Positions 1-8,124 of a DNA stretch of 23,838 bases are shown here, piece by piece. Origin of the DNA: DASXRU01 sp039933315. GTDB lineage: Bacteria; Acidobacteriota; Blastocatellia; Pyrinomonadales; Pyrinomonadaceae. The DNA lies in NCBI GenBank assembly GCA_039933315.1, contig JBDTOI010000053.1:1-23838 (forward strand), in the 5' to 3' direction. Numbering within the stretch: position 1 is the first letter of the stretch; each line of letters opens with the position of its first letter. The notes under the pieces were generated by a model. It saw nothing but the letters and a program-made list of their open reading frames with translations, was not told where the DNA came from and searched no databases. The position numbers and the translations under genes are program-made.

Positions 1-798
1 CAGATGAATCCAATCGCAAAGGTTTTCGTTCTCTTCGATCGCGGTCACGATGTCGGGGTGAAAGTCCCGGGGAAAAGAGGTAGTGAACTTTATTCGCTCC
101 ATGCCGGTAGCGGCGACGGCGCGCAGCAGCCGGGAAAACGGCGTCGCCCCCTGAAATCCTTCGAGTCCTGCTTCTGACTTCGGGCGATAGCTGTTTACGT
201 TCTGACCAATCAAATGCATTTCGCGGAAGCCATGCCGGCGAAGCTCTGAGACTTCCGCCAGAATCTCCGCGGCCGTGCGACTGACCTCCCGGCCTCGGGA
301 AAAAGGCACGATGCAGTAGGAACAAAACTTGTTACAGCCTTCAATGATAGGAACGAAAGCTACGTGCTGAGAATGCCTTTCAGTCGCGGGTACGTTCCAC
401 CCTTCGCCTTCAGCGCGTTCATCGATATCGATCACCGATCTCGTGCCATCCAGAGCGCGCTCGATCAGTTGCGGCAGACGATCAGTGGCACGCGTGCCAA
501 CCACCAGGCCGACGGAGGGATTATCAAACAGGGACGGCCCCTCCAGTTGGGCGACGCATCCCATTACGCCGATGACCGTTCGCTGGCCGATCCGGTCGCG
601 ACGGATCTCGCCAATCCGGGTATAGAGTTTTTGCACCGCCCGGGCACGCACAGAGCAGGAATTGAACAGAATAACGTCAGCGGTGCCGGCAGAATCGACC
701 AGTTCGTACCCACTCGATCGCAGGCCGCTGCCGGCGCGCTCGGTATCGGCAACGTTCATCTGGCAGCCCAAAGTCTCTATGTAAACCCTTGCAAGCAT
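1..798 (-). CDS. miaB: tRNA-2-methylthio-N6-dimethylallyladenosine synthase MiaB (3' part outside window)
   Basis: Radical-SAM methylthiotransferase that converts i6A to ms2i6A at position 37 of tRNAs reading UNN codons; cytosolic, with two 4Fe-4S clusters. The 266 residues visible hold the N-terminal MTTase domain with its three cluster cysteines (C12 in LGCQMN, C48 in NSCSV, C81 in MGC) and the start of the radical-SAM domain with C155, C159 and C162 in CNKFCSYC. The following VPFSRGRE and LIGQNVNSY stretches are characteristic of MiaB rather than RimO or MtaB. The gene runs off the left edge, so the end of the radical-SAM domain and the TRAM domain are not seen. The ATG at 798 fits the family N-terminus (short lead into VYIETLGCQMN), but there is no good Shine-Dalgarno. 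It is divergent from ssb across a 163-base gap. Confidence 0.95.
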   Translation of the reverse strand, partial: MLARVYIETLGCQMNVADTERAGSGLRSSGYELVDSAGTADVILFNSCSVRARAVQKLYTRIGEIRRDRIGQRTVIGVMGCVAQLEGPSLFDNPSVGLVVGTRATDRLPQLIERALDGTRSVIDIDERAEGEGWNVPATERHSQHVAFVPIIEGCNKFCSYCIVPFSRGREVSRTAAEILAEVSELRRHGFREMHLIGQNVNSYRPKSEAGLEGFQGATPFSRLLRAVAATGMERIKFTTSFPRDFHPDIVTAIEENENLCDWIHL

Positions 799-877
799 TT
801 TTGTATAAACAACGTTCGTTGAAGTCCGAAGTGTAGCAGAATTTCGTAACTTGTTGCGACTAATCTGAATGCTCTTC

Positions 878-907
878 TTGACCCACTTTGCTTCCTGCTA
901 GTAGTAT
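878..907 (+). promoter_or_regulatory. Candidate sigma-70-type promoter for ssb
   Basis: TTGACC at 878-883 and TAGTAT at 902-907 are separated by 18 bases and lie about 55 bases before the ssb start. The first box matches five of six consensus bases and the second four of six. This is a pattern match only; no transcription data are available. Confidence 0.4.
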
Positions 908-961
908 CTCGCTCTCGTTCTTAATCCTCGATCAAAATCAGGTCTTTAGCGGAGAAGCAAA

Positions 962-1399
962 ATGTCATTCAACAAAATAATACTGGTAGGCAATCTGGGG
1001 CGGGACCCGGAATTGCGTTACACCACCCAGGGTACACCTGTCTGCAGTTTCTCGTTGGCTACCAACGAAAAGCGCAAAGACAAAACCGGCGAAATGCAGG
1101 ACACGACGACGTGGTTTCGAGTTACACTCTGGGGCCGGCAGGCTGAGACTGCGTCCCAATACCTCACCAAAGGCAGGCCTGTTTACATTGAGGGCCGGCT
1201 GCGCGTAGAAGAGTGGACGGATCGCGATGGTAAGGCGCGGCACACGCTCGAGGTTCATGCCACCGACATGCAGTTTATTGGTGGCGGGCGGGGCGATGAC
1301 GCGGCTGCGGCTGCGGCCGGGGGCGCGCCACGAACCCAGTCGCAGGGCGAACCGGCTGCGCATGACACGGAAATAACCGACGACGATATTCCATTCTAA
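962..1399 (+). CDS. ssb: Single-stranded DNA-binding protein
   Basis: Binds single-stranded DNA during replication, repair and recombination and recruits partner enzymes through its C-terminal tip. The 145-residue product has a complete OB-fold at about residues 1-108, beginning MSFNKIILVGNLGRDPE, with aromatic DNA-contact candidates W51, F52, W58 and W85. A short Gly/Ala/Gln-rich linker follows, and then the acidic tip DDDIPF, the hallmark of bacterial SSB. The length is normal for the family, if slightly short because the linker is short. GGAG at 951-954 sits 7 bases before the ATG and fixes the start. The gene stands alone: miaB is divergent on the left and accA is convergent on the right. 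Unlike in many bacteria it is not next to rpsF or rpsR. Confidence 0.97.
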   Translation: MSFNKIILVGNLGRDPELRYTTQGTPVCSFSLATNEKRKDKTGEMQDTTTWFRVTLWGRQAETASQYLTKGRPVYIEGRLRVEEWTDRDGKARHTLEVHATDMQFIGGGRGDDAAAAAAGGAPRTQSQGEPAAHDTEITDDDIPF

Positions 1400-1427
1400 T
1401 TTGGTGTGCGCCGGCAGAGCAACCGAC

Positions 1428-1550
1428 ATCCACAGATTACGCAGATTAGGCGGCTGGCTTGAATTCTGTAAGTAAGCCCCTGATGAGCTCTGTCAGACTG
1501 CTTTGTGCCTGATTTCTAAATCTGTGAAATCTGCGAAATCTGCGGATTAG
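1428..1550. repeat. Inverted pair of 'cacagatt'-type dispersed repeats between ssb and accA
   Basis: The left arm at 1428-1450 reads atccacagattacgcagatt; the right arm at 1518-1550 carries the same ATCTGNG-type heptad units in the opposite orientation, three units long. The same word recurs at 11889-11910, 13611-13642, 13725-13742 and 20972-21001, always between genes. The pair fills the gap between the convergent ends of ssb and accA. No gene is visible within it, and no U-tract follows, so a terminator role is unproven. Confidence 0.75.
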
Positions 1551-1554
1551 TACT

Positions 1555-2409
1555 CTAGGCAGACTCAGGATTCGCTTCGGTGGTCCACTTGCCCATCTGG
1601 CGCAGTTTAGCGTGGCGCCGAGAAAGCCGCTCTCCCACGGTATGACTCACTGATTCGGCCAACTTCTGGCAAAGCGCCGCATCCAGCAGACGCACTGCCT
1701 CATCAGGAGCGACGTGCACGCCACCGCCCGGTTCGCCGACGATTTGATCGACGATGCCTTCTTTGAAAAGATCCTGCGCCGTCAATCGCAGCCCCTCCGC
1801 CGCGCGCTCCGCCTGGTTTGAATCCTTCCACAGTATCGCCGCACAACCTTCCGGGGAGATGACTGAATAGATCGCATTCTCCAGCATCAGCAACTGATCG
1901 CCTACGCCGATCGCCAGCGCGCCGCCCGAACCACCCTCGCCCAGGACCACCACGATGACAGGGACCTTCAGCCTGGTCATCTCGCGCAAATTGTAGGCAA
2001 TGGCCTCAGCCTGACCACGTTCCTCCGCGTCTATGCCCGGATAGGCCCCGGGCGTGTCGATGAAGCAAAAGACCGGGCGTTCAAACTTCTCGGCGGTTTT
2101 CATCACCCTGATTGCTTTGCGATACCCTTCAGGTTTAGGCATGCCAAAATTCCGGTACTTGCGCTGTTTGGTATCACGGCCTTTTTGATGCCCTACCACG
2201 CCGACAGGCAAGCCATGAAAACGGGCCATCCCGCAGACAATTGCCGGGTCGTCGCCGAACCTGCGATCTCCGTGCACTTCTACAAAGTTTTCAAACAGCC
2301 GCTCGATAATGTCGAGAGTGTAAAGGCGATCCGGGTGCCGCGCCAGTTGCACGCGTTCAAATGCCGTCTTGTCCTGGTGGTTCTCTGGAATGGTTGTGGT
2401 CTTCTTCAT
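1555..2409 (-). CDS. accA: Acetyl-CoA carboxylase carboxyltransferase subunit alpha
   Basis: With AccD it forms the carboxyltransferase that moves CO2 from carboxybiotin to acetyl-CoA, giving malonyl-CoA for fatty acid synthesis. The 284-residue product has the full crotonase-like core: the family signature HGDRRFGDDPAIVCG near residues 46-60, RKYRNFGMPKPEGYRKA near 83-99, FIDTPGAYPG near 116-125, and the oxyanion-hole region LGEGGSGGALAIG near 156-168 followed by SVISPEGCAAILWKD. I chose the ATG at 2409. The open frame extends to a GTG at 2451, but those 14 extra codons are translated from a dispersed palindromic repeat and do not look like AccA. The partner accD is not in the window. dnaE lies 73 bases upstream on the same strand, so co-transcription through the repeat is possible. 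Confidence 0.96.
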   Translation of the reverse strand: MKKTTTIPENHQDKTAFERVQLARHPDRLYTLDIIERLFENFVEVHGDRRFGDDPAIVCGMARFHGLPVGVVGHQKGRDTKQRKYRNFGMPKPEGYRKAIRVMKTAEKFERPVFCFIDTPGAYPGIDAEERGQAEAIAYNLREMTRLKVPVIVVVLGEGGSGGALAIGVGDQLLMLENAIYSVISPEGCAAILWKDSNQAERAAEGLRLTAQDLFKEGIVDQIVGEPGGGVHVAPDEAVRLLDAALCQKLAESVSHTVGERLSRRHAKLRQMGKWTTEANPESA

Positions 2410-2422
2410 CTTAGTCTTCAAT

Positions 2423-2482
2423 GTGGCACAGACTTCAGTCTGTGAGTTCACAGGGGTTTACACAGACTGAAGTCTGTGCCAC
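2423..2482. repeat. Perfect 22-base inverted repeat, each arm itself a palindrome, between dnaE and accA
   Basis: Arms at 2423-2444 and 2461-2482 are exact reverse complements separated by 16 bases. Each arm contains CACAGACT-TC-AGTCTGTG, an 8-bp palindrome with a 2-base centre. The right arm abuts the dnaE stop codon and the left arm ends 13 bases before the accA ATG. In one frame it encodes QTEVCAT, a peptide I recall as recurring in spurious ORFs of acidobacterial and verrucomicrobial genomes. It could fold as one long hairpin or two small ones. It is not followed by a run of T, so it may act on mRNA stability rather than as an intrinsic terminator. Confidence 0.9.
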
Positions 2483-5400
2483 TCACAAACTCGCATTGTT
2501 CCACTTCACTTCACAACCGAGGCCCAGGAGATTGCTTTCCAGATCCGTCGTCCCTTCCACGCGAATGGTTGAATGCGGCCGCACGCGAACCAAAACATCC
2601 TTTTCCAGATAGCACTCCAACAAGACCTCACACTCACCCTTATGCTCATCCAGGACAGTGAACACACTTTGCACGAGCGGGCCGATATCAGCTGCCGGCG
2701 GAAAAGTGACTACGACCTGTCTTGCCTTTCGTTGCAGCGCCTCGTCGAGCAGAATGACTTTGTCAGCAATGATGGTCGCCTGGTTCTCTTCACTGATTTC
2801 AAGTTTGCCGGTGACTACGACAGCACAGTCTTCCTTTACCATTGGGCCATACTTATGAAAAGCCTCCGGCCATAGCACGCACTTCAAACTCCCGGTCTGG
2901 TCTTCCAACGCCAGGATGGCGAACCGATCGCCCTTCTTCGTGGTGCGCATCTGCAAGCTAGTTACGATACCGCCGATGTTAGCTCTATTAGTAGAGCCAC
3001 GCTCAATTGCTTCCGCAGTGGTAGCGGTATTCAGCTTTGCCAGCACCTCCGCATGTTTATCCAGTGGATGACCGGTTATGTAGAAACCAAGCGACTTTTT
3101 CTCAGCCGCCAGGAACTCAACCCTGCTCCAGGCTTTAGCTTGAGGCAGGTCGTCGGCGTGGCCGTTGCCGGTATTGTCGAGGTTGCCGAAAAGGTCGTCC
3201 TGTCCCTGGGCCTTGCTGCGCTTCGCTCTGGCCGATCGTCCCAGCGCCGCTTCGAGCGCGTGATGACAGCGGGCCCGCCAGGAGAACAAGTCCACCGCTT
3301 CAAGCTTTAGCGAATCAAACGCTCCGGCACAAACTAAACCTTCCAGCACCCGCCGGTTAATTGCCGTCGGGTCAACTCGCTCAGCGAAGTCATAGAACGA
3401 AGTGAAGGTACCCGTGTCGCGAGTTCGAATGATGGTATCAACACTGGCGTGCCCGATGCCCTTGATCGCGGCCAGGCCATAGCGTATGGCGCCGACCGAG
3501 GGGGTGAAGCCTGCATCGCTTTCGTTTACGTCCGGCGGCAGCAGCTTAATTCCCTGCGCGCGTAGTTCCTTGGAGTACTTGAAAACCTTGCTGGTGTCCT
3601 CCAGCTCGTTGGTCAGAACGGCAGCGTAGAAATGCTCCGGGAAGTGGGCCTTCAGGTAAGCGGTTTGAAAAGCCAGGTAGGCGTAGGCCACACTGTGACT
3701 GCGAGGAAATCCGTAGTCCGCGAACTTGGCCATCAGCGAGAATATTTGCTGCGCCTTGTCGCGCTTGATTCCCCTGGCCACGGCGCCATCAATGAACTTT
3801 TGCTCGTGCAGCGCCATCTCCTCGCGCTTCTTCTTTCCCATTGCCCGCCGCATCAAGTCGGCTTCCCCCAGGCTGTAGCCGGCAAGTTTCTGCGCCAGCT
3901 GCATGATCTGTTCCTGATAGACCAGCACCCCGAAGGTATTCCCCAGGATCTCTTTCATCTCCGGAATAATGTAACGGACGCTCTTCTTCCCCCTGTGCCG
4001 GTCGATAAAGTCGTCCACCATGCCCCCATCAAGCGGCCCCGGCCGGTAAAGCGCGTTCAGGGCGGCGAGGTCCTCCAGGCCCTTCGGCTTAAGCTTGCGG
4101 CATATCTCACGCATTCCCTGAGATTCAAACTGAAACACAGCTTCCGTCCGCCCGTCGGCAAACAGTTGCATAGCCTTTTCATCGTTAAGCGCTATTGTTG
4201 GCCAGTCAATATCAGCATTAAGCGCTCGCTTTATGCTGATTAAGCAGTCGCTTATAACCGTTAAGGCCGTGAGTGCGAGGAAGTCCATCTTAAGGATTCC
4301 GGTCTTCTCAAGATCGGACATCTCGTATTGAGTGGTGATTTCTTCCTTTGAGGATACGGCAATTGGAATTAGCTCTTGTAATGGTTTAGGTGAGATCACG
4401 ACGCCGGCGGCGTGCACTGAGGCGTGGCGGGCACAGCCTTCGAGACGCTGGGCGAGGTCAATCAGGTCATGCACCTGAGGATTGGCTTCCATCGCGTTGC
4501 GCAGTTCAGGCACCTGCTCCAGCGCCTGGTCGATTGTGACATTCCTGCCCCGCACCGGGGCGGGAATGAGCTTGGAGACCCGCTCCACGTCCGCGTAGGG
4601 CATATCCAGTGCCCTGCCGACGTCCTTGATCGCGGCCCGGGAAGCCAGGGTGCCAAACGTAATGATCTGGCAGACGGAGTCGCGGCCATAAAGATCTGAG
4701 ACGTGGTTAATGACTTCGGCGCGGCCACGCACACAGAAATCGATATCGATGTCCGGCATGGTCACCCGTTCGGGGTTAAGGAATCGCTCGAAGATAAGGT
4801 CATACTGGAGGGGATCAACGTCGGTAATCTCCAGGCAGTAGGCCACCAGCGACCCGGCCGAAGAGCCTCGCCCCGGACCGACGGGTATCGAGTGCTCCTT
4901 CGCGTAACGCACGAAGTCCCAGACGATGAGGAAATAGCCCGCGTACCCCATCTGCTTAATCATGGCGATTTCGCGCGACAGGCGCTCTTCATAATCCGAC
5001 TCAGGGTAAGTTAATTCACCTTGTGCCCTGCGCCGGTCCCAGAGCCGGGCCTTACGCGTCTGATAACCGTCTCTAACCACTTTCTCAAAGTACTCATCCG
5101 CCGACAATTCAGCATCCGAAGCCGGAATGGGAAAGTTTGGCAGGTAGTTGGCGCTATCCGGCAGCCGCAGGTTGCACATCTCGGCGATGTCCAGCGTTCG
5201 TGTCAGCACCTCGGGCATTTCGTGCCCAAAGATGTCCCACATCTCCGCCGCCGACCGCACGTAAAAATTAGGAGTGCCGTACTTCAGCCTGTTGGTGTCC
5301 GACACCGTCTTGCCCGAACCGATGCACAAGAGAACGTCATGCGCCCGCGCGTCCTCAGGCATCAGGTAGTGGGCGTCGTTGGTGGCTACCAAAGGTATTC

Positions 5401-6004
5401 CGGTGCGTTTGGAAAGTTCGACCAGAGGCTTGCGAATGCGATTCTGAGCATCGAGGCCGTGTTCCTGAATTTCGAGGAAGTAGTTCCCTTTCCCGAGTAT
5501 CTCCTCGAATTCGATAGAAGCCGCGGCTGCCTGATCGAAGCAGTCTCGCGCCAGCAGCGCCGAAGGAACGCCGGACATACAAGACGACAGAGCCACCAGT
5601 CCCTTGCTGTGCTCAGCCAGCAGCTCTTTATCAATGCGCGGCTTGTAGTAGAAGCCTTCGGTGTACGCCTTTGAGGTCAGTCGCACGAGGTTCTGATAAC
5701 CCTCGAGATCTTTAGCGAGGAGAATTATGTGGTGGTTCCGCTTCTCTCCCGGCGCGTGGGCCGCCCGATCCTTGCGGCTGCCGCTGGTGATGTAGGCTTC
5801 GCACCCAATGATGGGCTTGATGCCATTCGCTTTCATGGTGCTGTAGAAAGAGATCGCGCCAAACATGTTCCCATGATCGGTCATGGCACACGCCTCCATG
5901 CCAAGTTCGGTAGCACGTTTAGCGAGGGGGTCTATCTGTATGGCGCCATCGAGGAGGCTGTAATCGGTATGAAGGTGCAGGTGTACGAACTTTTTGTCTT
6001 GCAT
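2483..6004 (-). CDS. dnaE: DNA polymerase III subunit alpha
   Basis: Catalytic subunit of the replicative polymerase. The 1173-residue length is typical of DnaE1 (E. coli 1160). An N-terminal PHP domain (about 5-215) begins with HLHLHTDYS. The polymerase core has GPGRGSSAGS (376-385) and the catalytic aspartates D418 and D420 in MPDIDIDF. Helix-hairpin-helix and OB-fold regions follow, the OB-fold recognisable around NIGGIVTSLQMRTTKKGDRF in the C-terminal quarter. All nine expected PHP metal ligands appear to be present (see findings), unlike E. coli. The ATG at 6004 leads straight into the conserved FVHLHLHTDYS, so the start is reliable despite a weak ribosome site. The stop is followed at once by the palindromic repeat before accA. 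Confidence 0.98.
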   Translation of the reverse strand: MQDKKFVHLHLHTDYSLLDGAIQIDPLAKRATELGMEACAMTDHGNMFGAISFYSTMKANGIKPIIGCEAYITSGSRKDRAAHAPGEKRNHHIILLAKDLEGYQNLVRLTSKAYTEGFYYKPRIDKELLAEHSKGLVALSSCMSGVPSALLARDCFDQAAAASIEFEEILGKGNYFLEIQEHGLDAQNRIRKPLVELSKRTGIPLVATNDAHYLMPEDARAHDVLLCIGSGKTVSDTNRLKYGTPNFYVRSAAEMWDIFGHEMPEVLTRTLDIAEMCNLRLPDSANYLPNFPIPASDAELSADEYFEKVVRDGYQTRKARLWDRRRAQGELTYPESDYEERLSREIAMIKQMGYAGYFLIVWDFVRYAKEHSIPVGPGRGSSAGSLVAYCLEITDVDPLQYDLIFERFLNPERVTMPDIDIDFCVRGRAEVINHVSDLYGRDSVCQIITFGTLASRAAIKDVGRALDMPYADVERVSKLIPAPVRGRNVTIDQALEQVPELRNAMEANPQVHDLIDLAQRLEGCARHASVHAAGVVISPKPLQELIPIAVSSKEEITTQYEMSDLEKTGILKMDFLALTALTVISDCLISIKRALNADIDWPTIALNDEKAMQLFADGRTEAVFQFESQGMREICRKLKPKGLEDLAALNALYRPGPLDGGMVDDFIDRHRGKKSVRYIIPEMKEILGNTFGVLVYQEQIMQLAQKLAGYSLGEADLMRRAMGKKKREEMALHEQKFIDGAVARGIKRDKAQQIFSLMAKFADYGFPRSHSVAYAYLAFQTAYLKAHFPEHFYAAVLTNELEDTSKVFKYSKELRAQGIKLLPPDVNESDAGFTPSVGAIRYGLAAIKGIGHASVDTIIRTRDTGTFTSFYDFAERVDPTAINRRVLEGLVCAGAFDSLKLEAVDLFSWRARCHHALEAALGRSARAKRSKAQGQDDLFGNLDNTGNGHADDLPQAKAWSRVEFLAAEKKSLGFYITGHPLDKHAEVLAKLNTATTAEAIERGSTNRANIGGIVTSLQMRTTKKGDRFAILALEDQTGSLKCVLWPEAFHKYGPMVKEDCAVVVTGKLEISEENQATIIADKVILLDEALQRKARQVVVTFPPAADIGPLVQSVFTVLDEHKGECEVLLECYLEKDVLVRVRPHSTIRVEGTTDLESNLLGLGCEVKWNNASL

Positions 6005-6160
6005 GCTAGGTGATTAACAAAGAGCGAGCCTCAATTCGACTATCTTTGAATCCGCAGGGCGTAACACTATATCAAGTGGGAAGGGAGATCAAGGTAGGCC
6101 ATATGTATGCACGCGCGAGACTATTGGCAGCCGGAGTTTCATCAGAAAACCTATCACTCG

Positions 6161-6413
6161 ATTTGCCATTTTTCATTTGCCAATTTTCATTGATCGCTGG
6201 TGGCTTCAAGTGCCGGGCCCGATGAGGTCAGTACCACCACGCGGTAGCGGGTGGGTCGAAGCTTGGCGATTGGCTGTTTAGTCAAAGGCCAATTGGCAAT
6301 CGGAAATCGACAATTGGTAATGTAGAGACCCACCCGCTACCGCGCGGTGGTACTGACCTCATCGGGCCCGGAGGTTGAGTTCGCGGATGGCAAATGAAAA
6401 ATGGCAAATGATC
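6161..6413. repeat. Nested inverted-repeat element filling the guaA-dnaE gap
   Basis: The 434-base gap 6005-6438 contains no convincing gene. It holds a long inverted repeat: arms 6213-6257 and 6327-6371 match at 44 of 45 positions and begin or end with CCGGGCCCGATGAGGTCAGT. Outside these are AT-rich arms, 6161-6195 and 6387-6413, built from alternating ATTTGCCA and TTTTCAT words, again inverted to each other. The 69-base centre contains CCAATTGGCAAT-like words. The GC-rich arm resembles 22263-22293 upstream of the nucleotidyltransferase gene, so it is a dispersed family. As RNA this could form a stem of roughly 45 bp. Confidence 0.85.
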
Positions 6414-6438
6414 TTTTACACCTGCAAATAAAAGTCCG

Positions 6439-7995
6439 CTACTCCCACTCGATCGTGCTGGGGGGTTTCGAGCTGATGTCATATACGACGCGGTTAATTC
6501 CCTTCACTTCCGAGACAATCCTGGTGGACATGCGCGCCAGCACATCATGTGGCAGGCGGGCCCAGTCAGCGGTCATCCCATCAACGCTGGTAACGGCGCG
6601 AACCGCGATCACGCGTTCATAGGTGCGTTCATCTCCCATTACGCCGACGGTGGATATCGGCAGGAGGACTGCGAAGGCCTGCCAGACCGCGTTATAGAGA
6701 CCGCCCAGTCGCAGCTCTTCATCCACGATCCGGTCGGCGGCTTGCAGCAGTTTCACTCGATCCGCTGTCACCTCACCCAGGATTCGCACCGCCAGCCCAG
6801 GTCCGGGGAAAGGGTGGCGGCCAAGAATTTCTTCCGGCACCCCCAGCTCACGTCCAATCAGCCGCACTTCATCTTTGAATAACTCCCGCAGAGGCTCGAC
6901 CAGGCGCAGGCGCATCTTTTCCGGCAGGCCGCCCACGTTGTGGTGGCTCTTGATTACGGACGAAGGACCGGCCACGGAGACGGACTCGATCACGTCAGGG
7001 TAGAGCGTGCCCTGTACCAGGAAATCGACCTCGCCGATGCGGTTCGCTTCAGCTTCAAATACGTCGATAAAGAGACCGCCTATTCTCTTCCGCTTGTCCT
7101 CGGGATTTACAATCCCCTTCAGGGCCTGCAGAAACCGGTCCCCGGCATCGACGCCTATCACATTCAACTGCAGGGACTGCTGTAACAGCGACAGGGTTGA
7201 CTCAAATTCTCCCTCGCGCAGCAGGCCGTTATTCACGAAGATGCAGGTCTGCCGGTCGCCTATGGCGCGATGAACCAGGGCCGCGGCGACGCAGGAGTCC
7301 ACGCCGCCGGACAGCCCGCAAATTGCGCGACCGTGTGGCCCGATCTGTTCAGTTATCAGATCCGTCTGCTTCGCAATCGCCGCCGCGGGCGACCAATCGC
7401 CGCTACAGCCGCAAACTTTGAAGAGAAAGTTTCTAATGATCTGCGCGCCCAGGGGCGTGTGTGCGACCTCAGGATGAAACTGCAGGCCGAACAGTTTTCT
7501 CTCCCGATCTTCAAAAGCATTGAGGGCGTCCTCCGTCCTGGCCGTCACGCGAAACCCTGCTGGCGGCGTGGTAACTTGATCGCCATGGCTCATCCAGACA
7601 TCCATCTCGTCAGGCAGTCCCTCAAATAGCGGGCTCGAATGATCCAGCACCTGCAACCGGGCATAACCGAATTCCCGGCTGCGCGAGGGCTGAACTTCGC
7701 CGCCAAACTGGTGGGCAAAAAGCTGCAGACCGTAGCAGATACCCAGGACGGGACAGTCCAGGTTTTGCAGCAACTCGGCAGCAGGTCGGGGCGCGCTTTC
7801 GGCATAAACCGACGAGGGGCCGCCGGAAAGGATTACACCCTTTGGCTGGCGCGATGTGATTTCTTCCAGTGGCAAATTGAAAGGCACTATTTCAGAGTAA
7901 ACGCCGGCTTCGCGAACACGCCGGGCGATTAGCTGAGTGTATTGTGAACCAAAGTCCAGTATGATTATGGTTTCATTGTGACTGTGATCGTGCAA
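6439..7995 (-). CDS. guaA: GMP synthase (glutamine-hydrolysing)
   Basis: Converts XMP, glutamine and ATP to GMP in purine synthesis. With the start chosen here it has 518 residues (E. coli 525). The N-terminal class-I glutamine amidotransferase domain begins ILDFGSQYTQLIARRVRE and has the triad Cys87 in GICYG, His174 and Glu176 in QFHPEVAHT. The ATP-pyrophosphatase domain has the P-loop GLSGGVDS (227-234), and the C-terminal dimerisation domain ends in the family-typical KPPSTIEWE. The open frame reaches an ATG at 8091, but those 32 extra residues are unlike GuaA. A TTG at 7995 lies 8 bases after GGAGG and gives a normal N-terminus, so I take TTG as the start. It is divergent from the downstream propeller gene. 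Confidence 0.96.
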   Translation of the reverse strand: MHDHSHNETIIILDFGSQYTQLIARRVREAGVYSEIVPFNLPLEEITSRQPKGVILSGGPSSVYAESAPRPAAELLQNLDCPVLGICYGLQLFAHQFGGEVQPSRSREFGYARLQVLDHSSPLFEGLPDEMDVWMSHGDQVTTPPAGFRVTARTEDALNAFEDRERKLFGLQFHPEVAHTPLGAQIIRNFLFKVCGCSGDWSPAAAIAKQTDLITEQIGPHGRAICGLSGGVDSCVAAALVHRAIGDRQTCIFVNNGLLREGEFESTLSLLQQSLQLNVIGVDAGDRFLQALKGIVNPEDKRKRIGGLFIDVFEAEANRIGEVDFLVQGTLYPDVIESVSVAGPSSVIKSHHNVGGLPEKMRLRLVEPLRELFKDEVRLIGRELGVPEEILGRHPFPGPGLAVRILGEVTADRVKLLQAADRIVDEELRLGGLYNAVWQAFAVLLPISTVGVMGDERTYERVIAVRAVTSVDGMTADWARLPHDVLARMSTRIVSEVKGINRVVYDISSKPPSTIEWE

Positions 7996-8003
7996 ATGGA
8001 TGG

Positions 8004-8008
8004 CCTCC
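8004..8008 (-). promoter_or_regulatory. Shine-Dalgarno deciding the guaA TTG start
   Basis: On the minus strand GGGAGG is followed after 8 bases by TTG at 7995, in frame with the conserved GuaA N-terminus. No comparable site precedes the in-frame ATG at 8091. This supports a rare start codon for guaA. Confidence 0.65.
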
Positions 8009-8124
8009 CGAATCCTGACTGGTCGCAATGTATTGTGATGGCGCGAAATTATAGTTGACGAAACATTAACCACCAACGCCGCTGAAATCATCTCATCCCA
8101 TAGTCTGAAAATTCATAAATCAAA

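Noticed and set aside
2410..2451. Longer accA start at GTG 2451
   Set aside because: The extra 14 codons are the translation of the palindromic repeat; the ATG at 2409 gives the family N-terminus.
3632..4243. 203-residue open frame on the plus strand
   Set aside because: Antisense shadow of dnaE, whose conserved polymerase sequence fully explains the region.
6066..6092. Possible dnaE promoter (TTGATC and TATAGT on the minus strand)
   Set aside because: The spacer is only 15 bases, too short for a confident sigma-70 promoter.
6010..6225. 71-residue open frame in the dnaE-guaA gap
   Set aside because: Runs into repeat arms and has no family resemblance or ribosome site.
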